Shown here: positions 9,654-18,749 of the stretch, in pieces
Numbering within the stretch: position 1 is the first letter of the stretch
Layout of the letters: each line of letters starts with the position of its first letter
Source of the DNA: Pseudomonadota bacterium
Lineage (GTDB): Bacteria; Pseudomonadota; Gammaproteobacteria; Acidiferrobacterales; UBA6901
Length of the DNA stretch: 64,000 nt
Direction: 5' to 3'
Assembly (NCBI GenBank): GCA_021785515.1
Contig: JAJYEX010000004.1
Coordinates: 165,672-229,671 of the forward strand
The notes under the pieces: model-generated
Seen by the model: the letters and a program-made list of their open reading frames with translations, nothing else
What the model was told of the DNA's origin: nothing
Database searches by the model: none
Translations under genes and position numbers: made by a program

Positions 9654-10393
9654 CGCTCGTCGGCATCATCGGCGGAAGCGGCCTTACTGCACTGAAGAAT
9701 CTCGAGATCACGCGGCGGGAGGTGATGCGCACGCCCTATGGAGAGCCTTCGGCGCCGCTCATTCGGGGAAGGATAGGCGGCCAGGACGCCGTGTTCCTTC
9801 CGCGCCACGGTCACGGCCATACCATCCCTCCGCACGCGGTGAATTACCGCGCCAACATCTGGGCGCTCAAGGAGACCGGCGCAACGCACGTCATCGGGGT
9901 GAACGCGGTCGGTGCCATCACCTCCACGCTTGCCGCCGGGTCGCTGGTGTTTCCCGACCAGATCATCGACTATACCTATGGGCGCGAGCATACCTTTTTT
10001 GGCAATGACCAGAAGCCGGTCACGCATACCGATTTCACCTACCCTTATTGCGACGCGCTGCGCCGGGTGTTGATCGAGACGGCGCGTGCGGCGGGTCTGG
10101 AGGCCGCGGAGCAGGCGACCTACGCGGCTACCCAGGGCCCGCGTTTCGAGACGATCGCAGAGATCAACCGTCTGGAGCGGGACGGGGCCCACATCGTCGG
10201 CATGACTGGAATGCCGGAAGCGGGGCTCGCGCGCGAACTGGCGCTGTGTTACGCCTCCGTCGCGGTGATTGCCAACCCGGCTGCTGGACGGGCAGTCGGG
10301 ATCATCAGCCTGACGGAAATCGAGCGGACCCTCGATGCCGGCATGGAGAAGGTGCGGATGCTGCTCGAGCAGGCGATTCCGCGGCTGGGCTGA
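9650..10393 (+). CDS. Probable S-methyl-5'-thioinosine phosphorylase (MTAP/PNP family)
   Basis: This 247-residue trimeric-type purine phosphorylase has GIIGGSGLTAL (phosphate loop), FLPRHGHGHTIPPHAVNYRANIWALKETGATHVIGVNAVGAI, TQGPRFETIAEI and VGMTGMPEAGLARELALCYA, all hallmarks of the MTAP family. In Pseudomonas the homologue next to purine salvage genes acts on methylthioinosine rather than methylthioadenosine. Coupling here to hpt, which uses the released hypoxanthine, favours that role by context. The final choice between MTIP and MTAP is inference. Confidence 0.88.
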   Translation: MTLVGIIGGSGLTALKNLEITRREVMRTPYGEPSAPLIRGRIGGQDAVFLPRHGHGHTIPPHAVNYRANIWALKETGATHVIGVNAVGAITSTLAAGSLVFPDQIIDYTYGREHTFFGNDQKPVTHTDFTYPYCDALRRVLIETARAAGLEAAEQATYAATQGPRFETIAEINRLERDGAHIVGMTGMPEAGLARELALCYASVAVIANPAAGRAVGIISLTEIERTLDAGMEKVRMLLEQAIPRLG

Positions 10394-10420
10394 GCGGCTT
10401 CGCCAGCCCCGGCGTGGACA

Positions 10421-11080
10421 TCAGCCAGCGCCGCCGCCGGCGGACTGTGCGGCGGGAGCGGATGGCGCAGCGGCGCCTGATGGTACCCGGGTTACCCGCA
10501 GCAACACGCCGAACATCGGATGATCGAAATAATTCACCTCGTTGAGACGGATGCGGCGTTCATCGTCCAGGCGGTACAGAACAGGGCTGGCCGGGGTGGA
10601 GTTGAACAGTGGACTGCCGGCATTCGGCGCCGGCTCCTTGAGCAGCAAGTGCAGCACGACGTGCATGTACTCATTGATGTAAAAGCGCACGGTGCCGTCA
10701 AGTTCATCCGGATCTCCCGGTTCTGACGCCGTGATCCGCATCGGGTGGCTCGCGAATCGTGTCCGCCCGGCCTCAATCCAGCTGTCGTGGAGCAGCAGCT
10801 GGTAGTGGGGGCTGCCGCTCAAAGCAATGGCCGCTTGCGACAGCACCGAGTCGGCCGGCGGCGCCGGCACCGGAACAATCGCCTGCTTGAGGCCCTTGAT
10901 GACCGGGTTCACCGTGTCCTGGTTCCACTGCTCGTTGCCGACGAGTCCAGGCAAGAAGTTGCGGAACACCAGCAATTCGACCTCGTAATTGTTGCTTTGA
11001 GTGCTGCTCTGATCGGTAGTTGCCGCCTGGGCGGTGGCGACGGCGAAAAACGCCAGCACGAGAACGATGATTCGGGACAC
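10421..11080 (-). CDS. csiV: CsiV-family periplasmic protein
   Basis: This 219-residue secreted protein has the signal peptide MSRIIVLVLAFFAVATAQA. The mature part begins YEVELLVFRNF and later reads YQLLLHDSWIEAG and GTVRFYINEYMHVVLHLLL, ending in RRIRLNEVNYFDHPMFGVLLRVTRV. This pattern matches the CsiV family of peptidoglycan-binding cell-shape proteins described in Vibrio. The last 20 residues are Ala/Gly-rich. In many gammaproteobacteria csiV sits beside mfd; here mfd is 12 kb away. It is convergent with the phosphorylase gene and divergent from def. Confidence 0.82.
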   Translation of the reverse strand: MSRIIVLVLAFFAVATAQAATTDQSSTQSNNYEVELLVFRNFLPGLVGNEQWNQDTVNPVIKGLKQAIVPVPAPPADSVLSQAAIALSGSPHYQLLLHDSWIEAGRTRFASHPMRITASEPGDPDELDGTVRFYINEYMHVVLHLLLKEPAPNAGSPLFNSTPASPVLYRLDDERRIRLNEVNYFDHPMFGVLLRVTRVPSGAAAPSAPAAQSAGGGAG

Positions 11081-11272
11081 CTGGGTTTCCTTATGGTAGA
11101 CAGAACAATACCGGAGCGTTGACGATGTCAGTGCAGATCCGATCTCCGGACCGGGGCTCCCGGGCAGGACGTTGGACCCTTTTGCCGCGACCGGCTGACG
11201 CGATAGTATGTCTCAAAAACCGTGGTGTTGGCGAGAGTCGCCGGTCGGCATGACGACCGGTCGGAGGGCCTG

Positions 11273-11791
11273 ATGGCGGTCAGACGCGTATTGAAGATGG
11301 GTGATCCGCTGCTTTACCGGGTTGCAGATCCGGTGGGGGAATTCAGCACCCCGGAGCTGGATGGGCTGATCGGTGACATGTTCGACACCATGGCTGCGCT
11401 TAACGGGGCCGGCCTGGCGGCGCCGCAAATCGGCGTATCCCGGCGTGTGGTGATTTTCGGGGTGGATGCCAACCCGCGCTATCCGGAAGTGGAACCGGTT
11501 CCGACCACCGTGCTGATCAATCCGGTCATCGAAATTCTGGCACCGGAAACCGAAGACGGCTGGGAAGGGTGCCTCAGTGTTCCCGGCATGCGCGGCCTTG
11601 TCCGGCGCGCCACGAAGCTGCGCTACTCCGGATTCGATCAATCCGGCAAGCCGATAGAGCGGATGGCCACGCAATTCCACGCGCGCGTTGTGCAGCACGA
11701 GTGTGATCATCTTGACGGCATTCTGTATCCGATGCGCCTGAAAGACATGCGTTTGTTCGGCTATGAGGACGCCCTGTTTCCGAAAATGTAA
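11273..11791 (+). CDS. def: Peptide deformylase
   Basis: This 172-residue Fe2+/Zn2+ metalloenzyme removes the formyl group from nascent proteins. All three family motifs are present: [18 protein letters not shown] (metal-binding Cys) and QHECDHLDG (metal-binding His pair and catalytic Glu). The start ATG 11273 is preferred over GTG 11222 because GGAGGG lies just upstream and the deformylase fold begins at [18 protein letters not shown]. Upstream lies a divergent gap to csiV. It is not followed by fmt as in many genomes, so it may be a second deformylase copy. Confidence 0.95.
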   Translation: MAVRRVLKMGDPLLYRVADPVGEFSTPELDGLIGDMFDTMAALNGAGLAAPQIGVSRRVVIFGVDANPRYPEVEPVPTTVLINPVIEILAPETEDGWEGCLSVPGMRGLVRRATKLRYSGFDQSGKPIERMATQFHARVVQHECDHLDGILYPMRLKDMRLFGYEDALFPKM

Positions 11792-11914
11792 GGCGGCATC
11801 ACGGCATTTCGGCCGCATCTGCTTTGCCCGCAGGCTTACCATTTTCGGCCAGGCAGATCCTTCAGGACTGCCTTGTCGGGCTCTGCCGCGGCCAATCGTT
11901 TCGTAGGCGTCGGG

Positions 11915-12115
11915 TTCTCCTAACTCCCGCTCTTTAAGGGGCAATGCCTCCGACACCGTCATGCCGGCGAATGTGGCCTTCCAGTCATAAAACGTGTTTT
12001 CGAAAATGCCGTGCTTGCGGCACAGTTTGACTGGTTTCGCCCCGGTCTTTGCTTCCTCCAACACCGCAGATGGTCTGCTCCTCGCTGAAGCGCCTTTCCT
12101 TGGTTTGCCCCTTCC
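11915..12115 (-). pseudogene. IS3-family transposase OrfA remnant, frame-broken
   Basis: On the minus strand, RRFSEEQTI in one frame continues after a frameshift as AVLEEAKTGAKPVKLCRKHGI, then FENTFYDWKATFAGMTVSEALPLKERE. This is the helix-turn-helix segment of IS3-family OrfA proteins (IS2/IS407 type). No OrfB/integrase part and no terminal repeats were found beside it, so it is a truncated, dead fragment. The long minus-strand ORF that contains it also reads antisense through def and is not a gene. Confidence 0.8.
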
Positions 12116-12698
12116 TGCCTCTTTTTCCCGCTTTGAACTGACCCGAAACGGGATCCTCCGAGGGTCCTTTGTCCGCAATTTGGGGTCGGCGTGCCGTAAA
12201 CTCCGGATTCCAATACGCGTAATGGGATAGCCGTTGACAGTCCGATGTCGGCTATGATTTGATTTCACTAAATTATGGTGGTTTTCGTCCGAATATTCCG
12301 CCGGCGTCAGTGCGAAATGCGGCGAAACAGCCGTAGTTGAGTCGTCATTATAATAATTTTAAAGAACGACGGCTGCGCTTCGATCAAACAGGGCTCGCTT
12401 GTTCCATTGCAAGGCCCGTGCTCGGGCGACGCCGTGGTTTCCCGCTTTGGCGTCCCGGGGGGGCGTATCGATGTGCTGCTGCCAGGGCGGATTGTCGACC
12501 ATGACTCGACGGCCAGACGTTCCCGCAAACGGGTTGTCGCAAGCCGGTGCTGCCGGAGCTGACGGCCCAGTGGGGCGGTCGGCCCGAAAGTTGGCCGCAG
12601 ATCTCTACGGCAATCGATCCGCTGCGCCCCTGTCGGCCGGTACGCGTTGCGTCCGCCGTCATTCCGGTCGCTTGTCGTGGTGGCCGCGGTAGTCGCCG
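12116..12698. other. Non-coding stretch upstream of the BTAD regulator
   Basis: Nothing coding was recognised. An AT-rich patch with TATAAT near 12349 (plus strand, within a TTATAATAATTTTAAAG run) is a possible promoter -10. The long distance to 12699 would leave a leader of about 340 bases. The short ORFs here have no domain support. Confidence 0.4.
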
Positions 12699-15600
12699 AT
12701 GTCGCGGGCTGCCAATCGATTATCGCCAGAATTACGCGGGGCGTATTGCCGGGAACGTCTGTTCAAGCGACTGGACAGTGCAGGGGCCGGCACGCCGGTG
12801 TGGATTGCCAGTCCGGCCGGGTCCGGCAAAACGACGCTCGTCGACAGCTATTTGGTGGATCGGCGGCTGTCGGGCCTGTGGTGCCTGCTGCACGCGGGCG
12901 ACTCGGACCCGTCTGAGTTTTTCGAACATTTGGCAGAAGTTGTCGCAGCGAGGTTCCGGCGGCGAGGATTTAAGCTTCCAGCGCTGACGCCGGAATATCT
13001 GCCTGGACTTTCCGCATTCGCCCGCCGCTATTTCGACCGGCTGTACGAGCGCCTTCCCCAGCCGCTTGCACTCGTGTTCGATGACTATCATCTGTTGTTG
13101 CCCCAGTCGCCGATCCACGCGGTTCTGGCAGACGGCTTGACCCGCTGCCCGCCCAAGATCCGGGTGTTCACAATAAGCCGTCATCTTCCGCCGCCCGAGT
13201 TCGCCCGGGCGCGCGTGAATCAAGGCATGGTGATGATCGACTGGCCGGATCTGCGGCTTACGGCAGCGGAGACCGCCGGCCTGACGCGGCACATCACCCG
13301 CAAGTCCGCCCCGGCCGGACGGATCAGCGATCTGCACGAGCATACCGATGGATGGATCGCCGGCGTGATCCTGCTGCTCCGTGACGCGGCGCACAGGCGT
13401 CCGGTCGCACCGCCATCGGACAGCAGCAGTCGCCGGGCGCTGTTCGATTTCTTTGCGGGCGAGATCCTTCGCCACCTGGACCCGGTGGAACAGTCGGTGT
13501 TGCAGCGTTGCGCGCTGCTGGAAGAAGTGACAGGGCGGCAGGCCGAGCAGTTAAGTGGCGAGAAGACCGCCGGCCGGATCCTGGAACAGTTGTATCTTCG
13601 GCACTGTTTTGTCGACCGGCGCGAAAGTTCCAATCCAACATATCGACTTCACGCATTGTTCCGCCAGTTCCTGTGCGAACGTCACGCCCTGGTCTCGAGT
13701 CCGGAAGAACGTCTGGAGGCGCATCGTGCCGCGGCGAAGGTCTTGGAGGCGGATGGACTGACGGAGGCGGCGGTCGAACAGTATCAGTGCGCACAGGCCT
13801 GGACGGATCTGGCCCGGATCATTCTGACGCAGGCCCGGGACTGGGTCGCGCGGGGGCGGTACCAGCCCCTGGCGCAGTCTCTGGATGCGCTCCCGGCGCC
13901 TTTCTTCGAGCAGTTTCCGTGGCTCTGCTACTGGCGCGCAGTCTGTCGTCTGCCATTCGATCTGCCGGAGAGCCGGTCGTGGTTTGAACGCAGCTTTGAT
14001 CTGTTTGCTGCGGAGGGCTCGGCTGTCGGGCTGTTTCTGAGCTGGTCCGGCGTGGTAGAGAGCTATCTCCATCAGTGGGATGATTTTTCAGGGCTGGATC
14101 GCTGGATCGATTGGCTGGAAGCGCGGCTGGTCAACGACGCCAGCTTTCCGTCTCCGGAAGTCGAAATGCGGGTGACGCTGGCCATGTTCATGGCGCTGGT
14201 CTTTCGCAGGCCACATCATCGGCAGCTGCCGGTCTGGCTCGGCCACCTCCTGTTGTGCGTGGATTCCACGTCCGATCTGCAGCTGAAGGTGCTTGGTCTG
14301 TTTGGGGCGGCATTCTATGCGCAGTGGGTGGGTGATCTCGGCAAAGCCGCGGTGCTGGTCGAACGCATCAAGCAGGTAACGCGGCACAGTACGGTTGCGC
14401 CAGGCTTGACGCTGCAGCGCAAAGTCTCGGAGGCCTCTTATGCCTGGTTTACTGCCGCCTTCGACACCGCATACCGCGAGGTCGATGAGGGGCTATCCAT
14501 GGCTGCAGAAACCGGTGCGCATCTGTGGGATCACCGGCTGCTTGCCCAGGGGGCGTACGCGGCGCTGTCCCAGGGCGACTTGGGTAAAGCCGGCAATTAT
14601 CTGGCGAGCATGTCGGCAATCACTGACCCCGGCCGGCGCCTTGATGTTTCCCATCTGCACCTGCTGCGTGCCTGGGAAGCGCTGCAGCGCCAGGACCTGC
14701 CGGTTGCGTTAGAACACGCACGGACCGCGACCAGTCTTGCCGTGGCGATGGGGACGCCGTTTCCCGAGGCGCTGTGCCGGCAGGGAACCGCCCACATCCT
14801 GCATGCCATGGGGCGACGGGAGGATGCGTGCGCAGAGGTCGCGCGGATGCGCGAGATCGGACAGCCCATGAACAGCGGCTATCTCGAATTTTTGACGAAC
14901 CTCATTGATGCGGACGATTTGCTGCGGGCTGGCGCCGACCCAAGAAAGGTGCACGTGCGCCTGCAGCGCGCCATGACGCTCGGACGGGAGCGCGGTTTTG
15001 GCAATTTTCCGTTCTGGCAACCGGAGGTGATGGGTCGGTTGTGCGCGGCAGCGCTCGAGGCGCAAATCGAGACGGAATATGTACGCAGTCTGGCTAAAAA
15101 CCGGTCGCTTGCCCCCGGTCCGCAGTCATCATCCGTGGAATCCTGGCCTTGGCGCTACCAGATCTTCGCCCTGGGCCGGTTCCGGCTGCTGCGTGACGGC
15201 GAGCCGGTTACCTTTGCCGGCAAGATTCCTCGCAAACCGCTTGATCTGCTCAAGATGCTTGGAGTGGAATTTGGCGGTATCGGCCGCCAGGCGCTGGAGG
15301 ACCTGCTCTGGCCCGAGGCGGAGGGTGACCGTGCCCGGCATGCACTGGAGACTGCACTCTACCGTTTGCGACGGCTGCTTGATGCTGAGGCGATCGAATG
15401 CAGCGACGGCAGGTTGCGGCTGAATCCGGCCCGGTGCTGGAGCGATGTGCGGGCATTCGAGTCGCTGCTCGGGCAGATCGGGGCGCAGCTCAGTGCGGAT
15501 GGTGATCTGGACGGGATAACCGCACTGGTTCGCCGGACAGCACAACTTTACACCGGTCCCTATCTGGAGGGAGAGACCCTGCCGTGGGTGACTGTCCAGC

Positions 15601-15827
15601 GTGAACGCCTGCATGGGCAATGGTGCCGTCAACTCGACCGGCTCGGTCAGCATCTGGAACACCGCAATCGCTGGGCGGAAGCCGCCGATTGCTATCGCCT
15701 GGCCCTGGCGCATCCTCCTGTTCTTGCCGTCTTTTACCACCGCCTGATTGCCGCGTGTGAACTTCTGGGGCAGGCCGCCGAGGCGGAAATCGTGCGTCGG
15801 CGCTTGCGGCGCGAGGGTTCTTGTTAA
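12699..15827 (+). CDS. Large ATP-dependent transcriptional regulator (MalT-like NACHT/STAND ATPase with C-terminal BTAD)
   Basis: This 1042-residue protein begins with a STAND-type ATPase: Walker A SPAGSGKTT (about residues 38-46) and Walker B LALVFDDYHLL (about 122-132). A long helical, TPR-like middle region (about 330-800) follows, of the kind that senses ligands in MalT. From about residue 819, YQIFALGRFRLLRDGEPV starts a winged-helix DNA-binding domain, followed by a bacterial transcriptional activator domain (DVRAFESLL ... LYTGPYLEGETLPWVTVQRERL). This SARP-like arrangement replaces the LuxR helix-turn-helix of MalT. It stands alone, with an IS remnant upstream and a beta-propeller lipoprotein convergent downstream, so its target is unknown. 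Confidence 0.88.
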   Translation: MSRAANRLSPELRGAYCRERLFKRLDSAGAGTPVWIASPAGSGKTTLVDSYLVDRRLSGLWCLLHAGDSDPSEFFEHLAEVVAARFRRRGFKLPALTPEYLPGLSAFARRYFDRLYERLPQPLALVFDDYHLLLPQSPIHAVLADGLTRCPPKIRVFTISRHLPPPEFARARVNQGMVMIDWPDLRLTAAETAGLTRHITRKSAPAGRISDLHEHTDGWIAGVILLLRDAAHRRPVAPPSDSSSRRALFDFFAGEILRHLDPVEQSVLQRCALLEEVTGRQAEQLSGEKTAGRILEQLYLRHCFVDRRESSNPTYRLHALFRQFLCERHALVSSPEERLEAHRAAAKVLEADGLTEAAVEQYQCAQAWTDLARIILTQARDWVARGRYQPLAQSLDALPAPFFEQFPWLCYWRAVCRLPFDLPESRSWFERSFDLFAAEGSAVGLFLSWSGVVESYLHQWDDFSGLDRWIDWLEARLVNDASFPSPEVEMRVTLAMFMALVFRRPHHRQLPVWLGHLLLCVDSTSDLQLKVLGLFGAAFYAQWVGDLGKAAVLVERIKQVTRHSTVAPGLTLQRKVSEASYAWFTAAFDTAYREVDEGLSMAAETGAHLWDHRLLAQGAYAALSQGDLGKAGNYLASMSAITDPGRRLDVSHLHLLRAWEALQRQDLPVALEHARTATSLAVAMGTPFPEALCRQGTAHILHAMGRREDACAEVARMREIGQPMNSGYLEFLTNLIDADDLLRAGADPRKVHVRLQRAMTLGRERGFGNFPFWQPEVMGRLCAAALEAQIETEYVRSLAKNRSLAPGPQSSSVESWPWRYQIFALGRFRLLRDGEPVTFAGKIPRKPLDLLKMLGVEFGGIGRQALEDLLWPEAEGDRARHALETALYRLRRLLDAEAIECSDGRLRLNPARCWSDVRAFESLLGQIGAQLSADGDLDGITALVRRTAQLYTGPYLEGETLPWVTVQRERLHGQWCRQLDRLGQHLEHRNRWAEAADCYRLALAHPPVLAVFYHRLIAACELLGQAAEAEIVRRRLRREGSC

Positions 15828-16041
15828 CCGTAATATATCTTTAGGTTTGTGTGTTGGTGCCGGACGCGGCTGTCCGCAAATTTAGGACGAACACCAGCGA
15901 AAGGCCGGCATTTCACGTCCAGCTGCGGCTGGCCGGCCACCGATTGACTCTCCGCCATCCAAGGAAAGCCCAATGCCAGAATCGGGTACGCCGGGATCGG
16001 CGCAGGGGCGTGCAGCGATGTACACACCTACCGCAATTTGA

Positions 16042-16076
16042 GGCGTGCACGGCCGATATAGTCGTGCACGCCTCGA
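16042..16076. terminator. 12-bp perfect inverted repeat, possible bidirectional terminator
   Basis: GAGGCGTGCACG (16042-16053) and CGTGCACGCCTC (16065-16076) form a perfect 12-bp stem with an 11-base loop. It sits between the convergent BTAD regulator and the propeller lipoprotein, 7 bases after the lipoprotein stop. No T-tract follows on either strand, so intrinsic termination is uncertain; it could also be a protein-binding palindrome. Confidence 0.4.
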
Positions 16077-16082
16077 AACAAC

Positions 16083-17240
16083 TTACTCCTGGGCGAACGC
16101 AATGGAGTTGGCAGTGGTACCGCCGGCCAGCGGAACCGAGCCAAGCGCGGTCAGAAGGCCAGTGGTCCCATTGATGCTGTACTCGCTGACGGCTGGGCCC
16201 CAATTGTTCACTACGTAAGCGACGGTACCGGCGGCATTAATCGAAATGCTGTTGGAGTAGTCACCGACACCAGTGACTGTGCCGATCGATGTCAGTGCGC
16301 CAGTCGTGGTATTTACGCTGTATTCAGTGACTGTTCCGCTATTGTTGCTCCCATTTCCCCCGTTCACCGCATACGCAAACGTGCCTGTAGGGGTAAATTC
16401 AATATCCCGGGTTGAGGTACCGCTGGCAAACGGACTATTTGTGATTGCCGCCCCAATCCCTCCGGTGCTGGCATTAATGCTGTATACGGAAACCGTGTTG
16501 CCGCCAAAAGTCGGCACATAGGCGAACGTTCCAGCTGGATTAATTGTGACCGAATAGGCGGATGATGCGCTGAACGGGCTGCCGGAAACCGCAGTGAGGG
16601 CGCCGGTTGTTGAGTTGATGCTGAACACTGCAATGGAGCCACTGCTCGTGTTAGCCACATAGGCGTACGTACCGGCAGGATTGATCGTTAGAAAAAGGGG
16701 CGCCGTGCCGCCCGTGGAAATCGAAGCAAACTGGCTCAAGAGGCCTGTATTCGGGTTAATGCTGTATTCATATACATCGCCGGACGTTCTGTTCACCACG
16801 TAGGCGTAAGTGTCTGTGGCATTCACCGTGATGGAGTTCGGGGCAGTACCGGCGGCAATCGTCGCAGCATGTGTCAGGGTTCCGGTCGTGTTGGCGATGT
16901 TGTATTCCGAAACGGAATTGGCGTTCGGTTCCGTTGCATAGAGGACATTTTCCTTTTGATTTACTGCAACGGTATTGGTGCTTCCCGCGTCGGACGTCGA
17001 AGAAACGGGTGTCGTGCCCAGCGCCCCGCTGGAGCCGTCGACACTGTATTGCATAATCAAACTGTCGTTGTAGTCTGCCGAATAGGCAAAGATTACGCTG
17101 GATGAACTGTTGGTCGGGCCCGCGGGTACGCTGGATGAGCTGCTGGTCGATCCCGTGACCGGAACAGCATTCGAATCGCAGCCGGCAAGACTGGATATAG
17201 CTACGGCGAGGGCAACGGCTTGGACAGTTAGCCTTTTCAC
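16083..17240 (-). CDS. Lactonase-like beta-propeller lipoprotein
   Basis: This 385-residue exported lipoprotein has signal peptide MKRLTVQAVALAVAISSLAGC, with the lipobox cysteine at the end of LAGC. A Ser/Thr/Pro-rich linker (about residues 22-50) follows, and then seven similar blades built on units such as SITVNATDTYAYVVN, YEYSINPNTGLLS and SVTINPAGTFAYV. This pattern belongs to the YncE/6-phosphogluconolactonase-like beta-propellers (Lactonase family). Many secreted members have no proven enzymatic activity, and the repeats read more as a surface or binding propeller. A decayed transposase lies upstream. Confidence 0.83.
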   Translation of the reverse strand: MKRLTVQAVALAVAISSLAGCDSNAVPVTGSTSSSSSVPAGPTNSSSSVIFAYSADYNDSLIMQYSVDGSSGALGTTPVSSTSDAGSTNTVAVNQKENVLYATEPNANSVSEYNIANTTGTLTHAATIAAGTAPNSITVNATDTYAYVVNRTSGDVYEYSINPNTGLLSQFASISTGGTAPLFLTINPAGTYAYVANTSSGSIAVFSINSTTGALTAVSGSPFSASSAYSVTINPAGTFAYVPTFGGNTVSVYSINASTGGIGAAITNSPFASGTSTRDIEFTPTGTFAYAVNGGNGSNNSGTVTEYSVNTTTGALTSIGTVTGVGDYSNSISINAAGTVAYVVNNWGPAVSEYSINGTTGLLTALGSVPLAGGTTANSIAFAQE

Positions 17241-17595
17241 TTAGATGACTCCTCATGCGGTTGGTGTTAGAATACTTCCAATTTCTAAGCAAGAACTGTA
17301 CCAACTACGCTGTCCAGAGATTTGGCTTGGCACTGGATGCATTGAGTTCGCCAACCGTCAAGACTTCAAGCTACCTGCTGGGCATCATTTTTTTGTATTA
17401 GTTACCTCACAAATGTTCGTGGTCAACATCGGCGGTCCGGCAACAGGGCGTTGCTGGGGGCGTTCGTCGCGCTTCCGATCAATCCGGACAAATGGCCGGT
17501 TTTGAAATGGGTAGATTTTAAGCCGCCAGTGCCTCCCGATGGCGCTGTTTGTTGATTGTCCGGCACAGCGTCTAGTCCGACTCCAGCTTCCTGCC
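17241..17595. other. Non-coding stretch, probably one end of a decayed insertion sequence
   Basis: No gene is supported. Bases around 17475-17510 (ATCAATCCGGACAAATGGCC) lie just beyond the C-terminal end of the adjacent transposase remnant and may contain its terminal inverted repeat. The partner end was not located. The part near 17241-17300 is the promoter side of the propeller lipoprotein. Confidence 0.35.
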
Positions 17596-18040
17596 TCATT
17601 TCGCACGCCGTGCCTGCGGATTGCCGCGATGCCACACCGCCGACTCCATGTCACCGAATGCGGCGTGCAGCGGTGGTTTGTTGTGCTCGTCGCTCAGCTG
17701 AGCGATGAGATCTTCGGTCAGCGAATTGTTGTTGCCGTAGTCATCGCCCGTTGTTTCGTGCACGGTGCCGTTGAACCGCTCCGCGATCCAATTGGATCCG
17801 GGATGCCATCGGTGGGTCTTGATTACAGTCGTGCGATCCCGATTGACGTATTCTGATACGTATATCGGGCACGATACGCGGCCTGGCATTCAAAGGTTTC
17901 AAGGCAGCCCTGAGCTCGTTGGCCATCGAGCGGTCGTGAGCCCGAGCATCCGCTTGTGGTGCACCAAGTAGCCGCTGTAGGCGTCGGGGATGACCACAAG
18001 CAAGGACCGGCACCCCCGCCACCCACACGCACATCACATC
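17596..18040 (-). pseudogene. Decayed rve-type (IS3-like) transposase
   Basis: On the minus strand LLVVIPDAYSGYLVHHKRMLGL in one frame, then SEYVNRDRTTVIKTHRWHPGSNWIAERFNGTVHET in another, resemble the DDE integrase core of IS3-like elements. In the second segment the SNGxxERF motif reads SNWIAERF. The C-terminal KPPLHAAFGDMESAVWHRGNPQARRAK matches the usual Y..RPHSALGY..P..Y..G.P tail. At least two frameshifts separate the pieces and no intact start is present, so it is dead. Confidence 0.7.
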
Positions 18041-18749
18041 CGTGTGTCAGGCCCCGTGGGGCGGATGCGGTACGCGCTATCCGGCGCCTCGTTGCGCTTG
18101 TCGCGATAGAGCGGACCGCAACTCTGGCTGTGACCGCAGGACAAAACGCGTTGATGCTCAGGCAACCGGCCGCAGATCTCACCATCACCGGCGACCCGCC
18201 GGGCAGCGGGCTGGTGCCCGGGCCGGTAGCGATTGTAAGGTTCCGGTCATGATCACGACATAGCGGCTGTCGTACCAGGCCGTAGACCCGGGCAGGGTTG
18301 CTTGCGGACGATCGGAAATATTTGCGGCAATAAGGCTTGAAGCCCGATCGGTGAGTGATCTGTGAGCCGACAGTGGGTACGATGCGGTTCAAAAGATTCG
18401 CAATGCGCAGAGCACGTTGGCCGACAATGCAACTTTAAATATATAAGGGGAGCGCGCTGCATTGAGCAGATCAGAGAATCTGCGATCGGCGCCATGAGAT
18501 TCCCCAGTGCTTTGGGGTACCAGCGCGGATACCGCTGGTGGAAGCTTGGGGACTCTCAAACGACTTGGCGGATGTGGCCACAGGAAAATGGGGAGGGGTG
18601 CTCCACATTGAATTCCGATACGAATCGCTTCCGGATCTGCAAACTGCAAGCGCCAATCGCGGGGCGCTGCATCCGGTATTCCGGGGCGGACAGCCGCGGA
18701 GTTTGAGCGGCCGAACAATTATCTCGATAAGGGGAGAGAGGGGGTCAAC
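18041..18749. other. Long upstream region of the VPLPA-CTERM repeat protein
   Basis: No gene is supported in this 709-bp stretch. Its left part probably still belongs to the decayed transposase, although its frames are scrambled beyond recognition. The right part (about 18400-18749) should contain the promoter and leader of the large repeat protein. A purine-rich ribosome-binding site (AAGGGGAGAGAGGGGG, 18729-18744) directly precedes its ATG. Confidence 0.4.

Noticed and set aside
11213..12268. 351-codon minus-strand ORF across def
   Set aside because: Its 3' two thirds read antisense to a clear peptide deformylase. Only the short IS3 OrfA segment has family support, and that is reported as a remnant.
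17325..17345. Possible sigma-54 promoter (TGGCACTGGATGCAT)
   Set aside because: The GG to GC spacing is 10 bases instead of 12.
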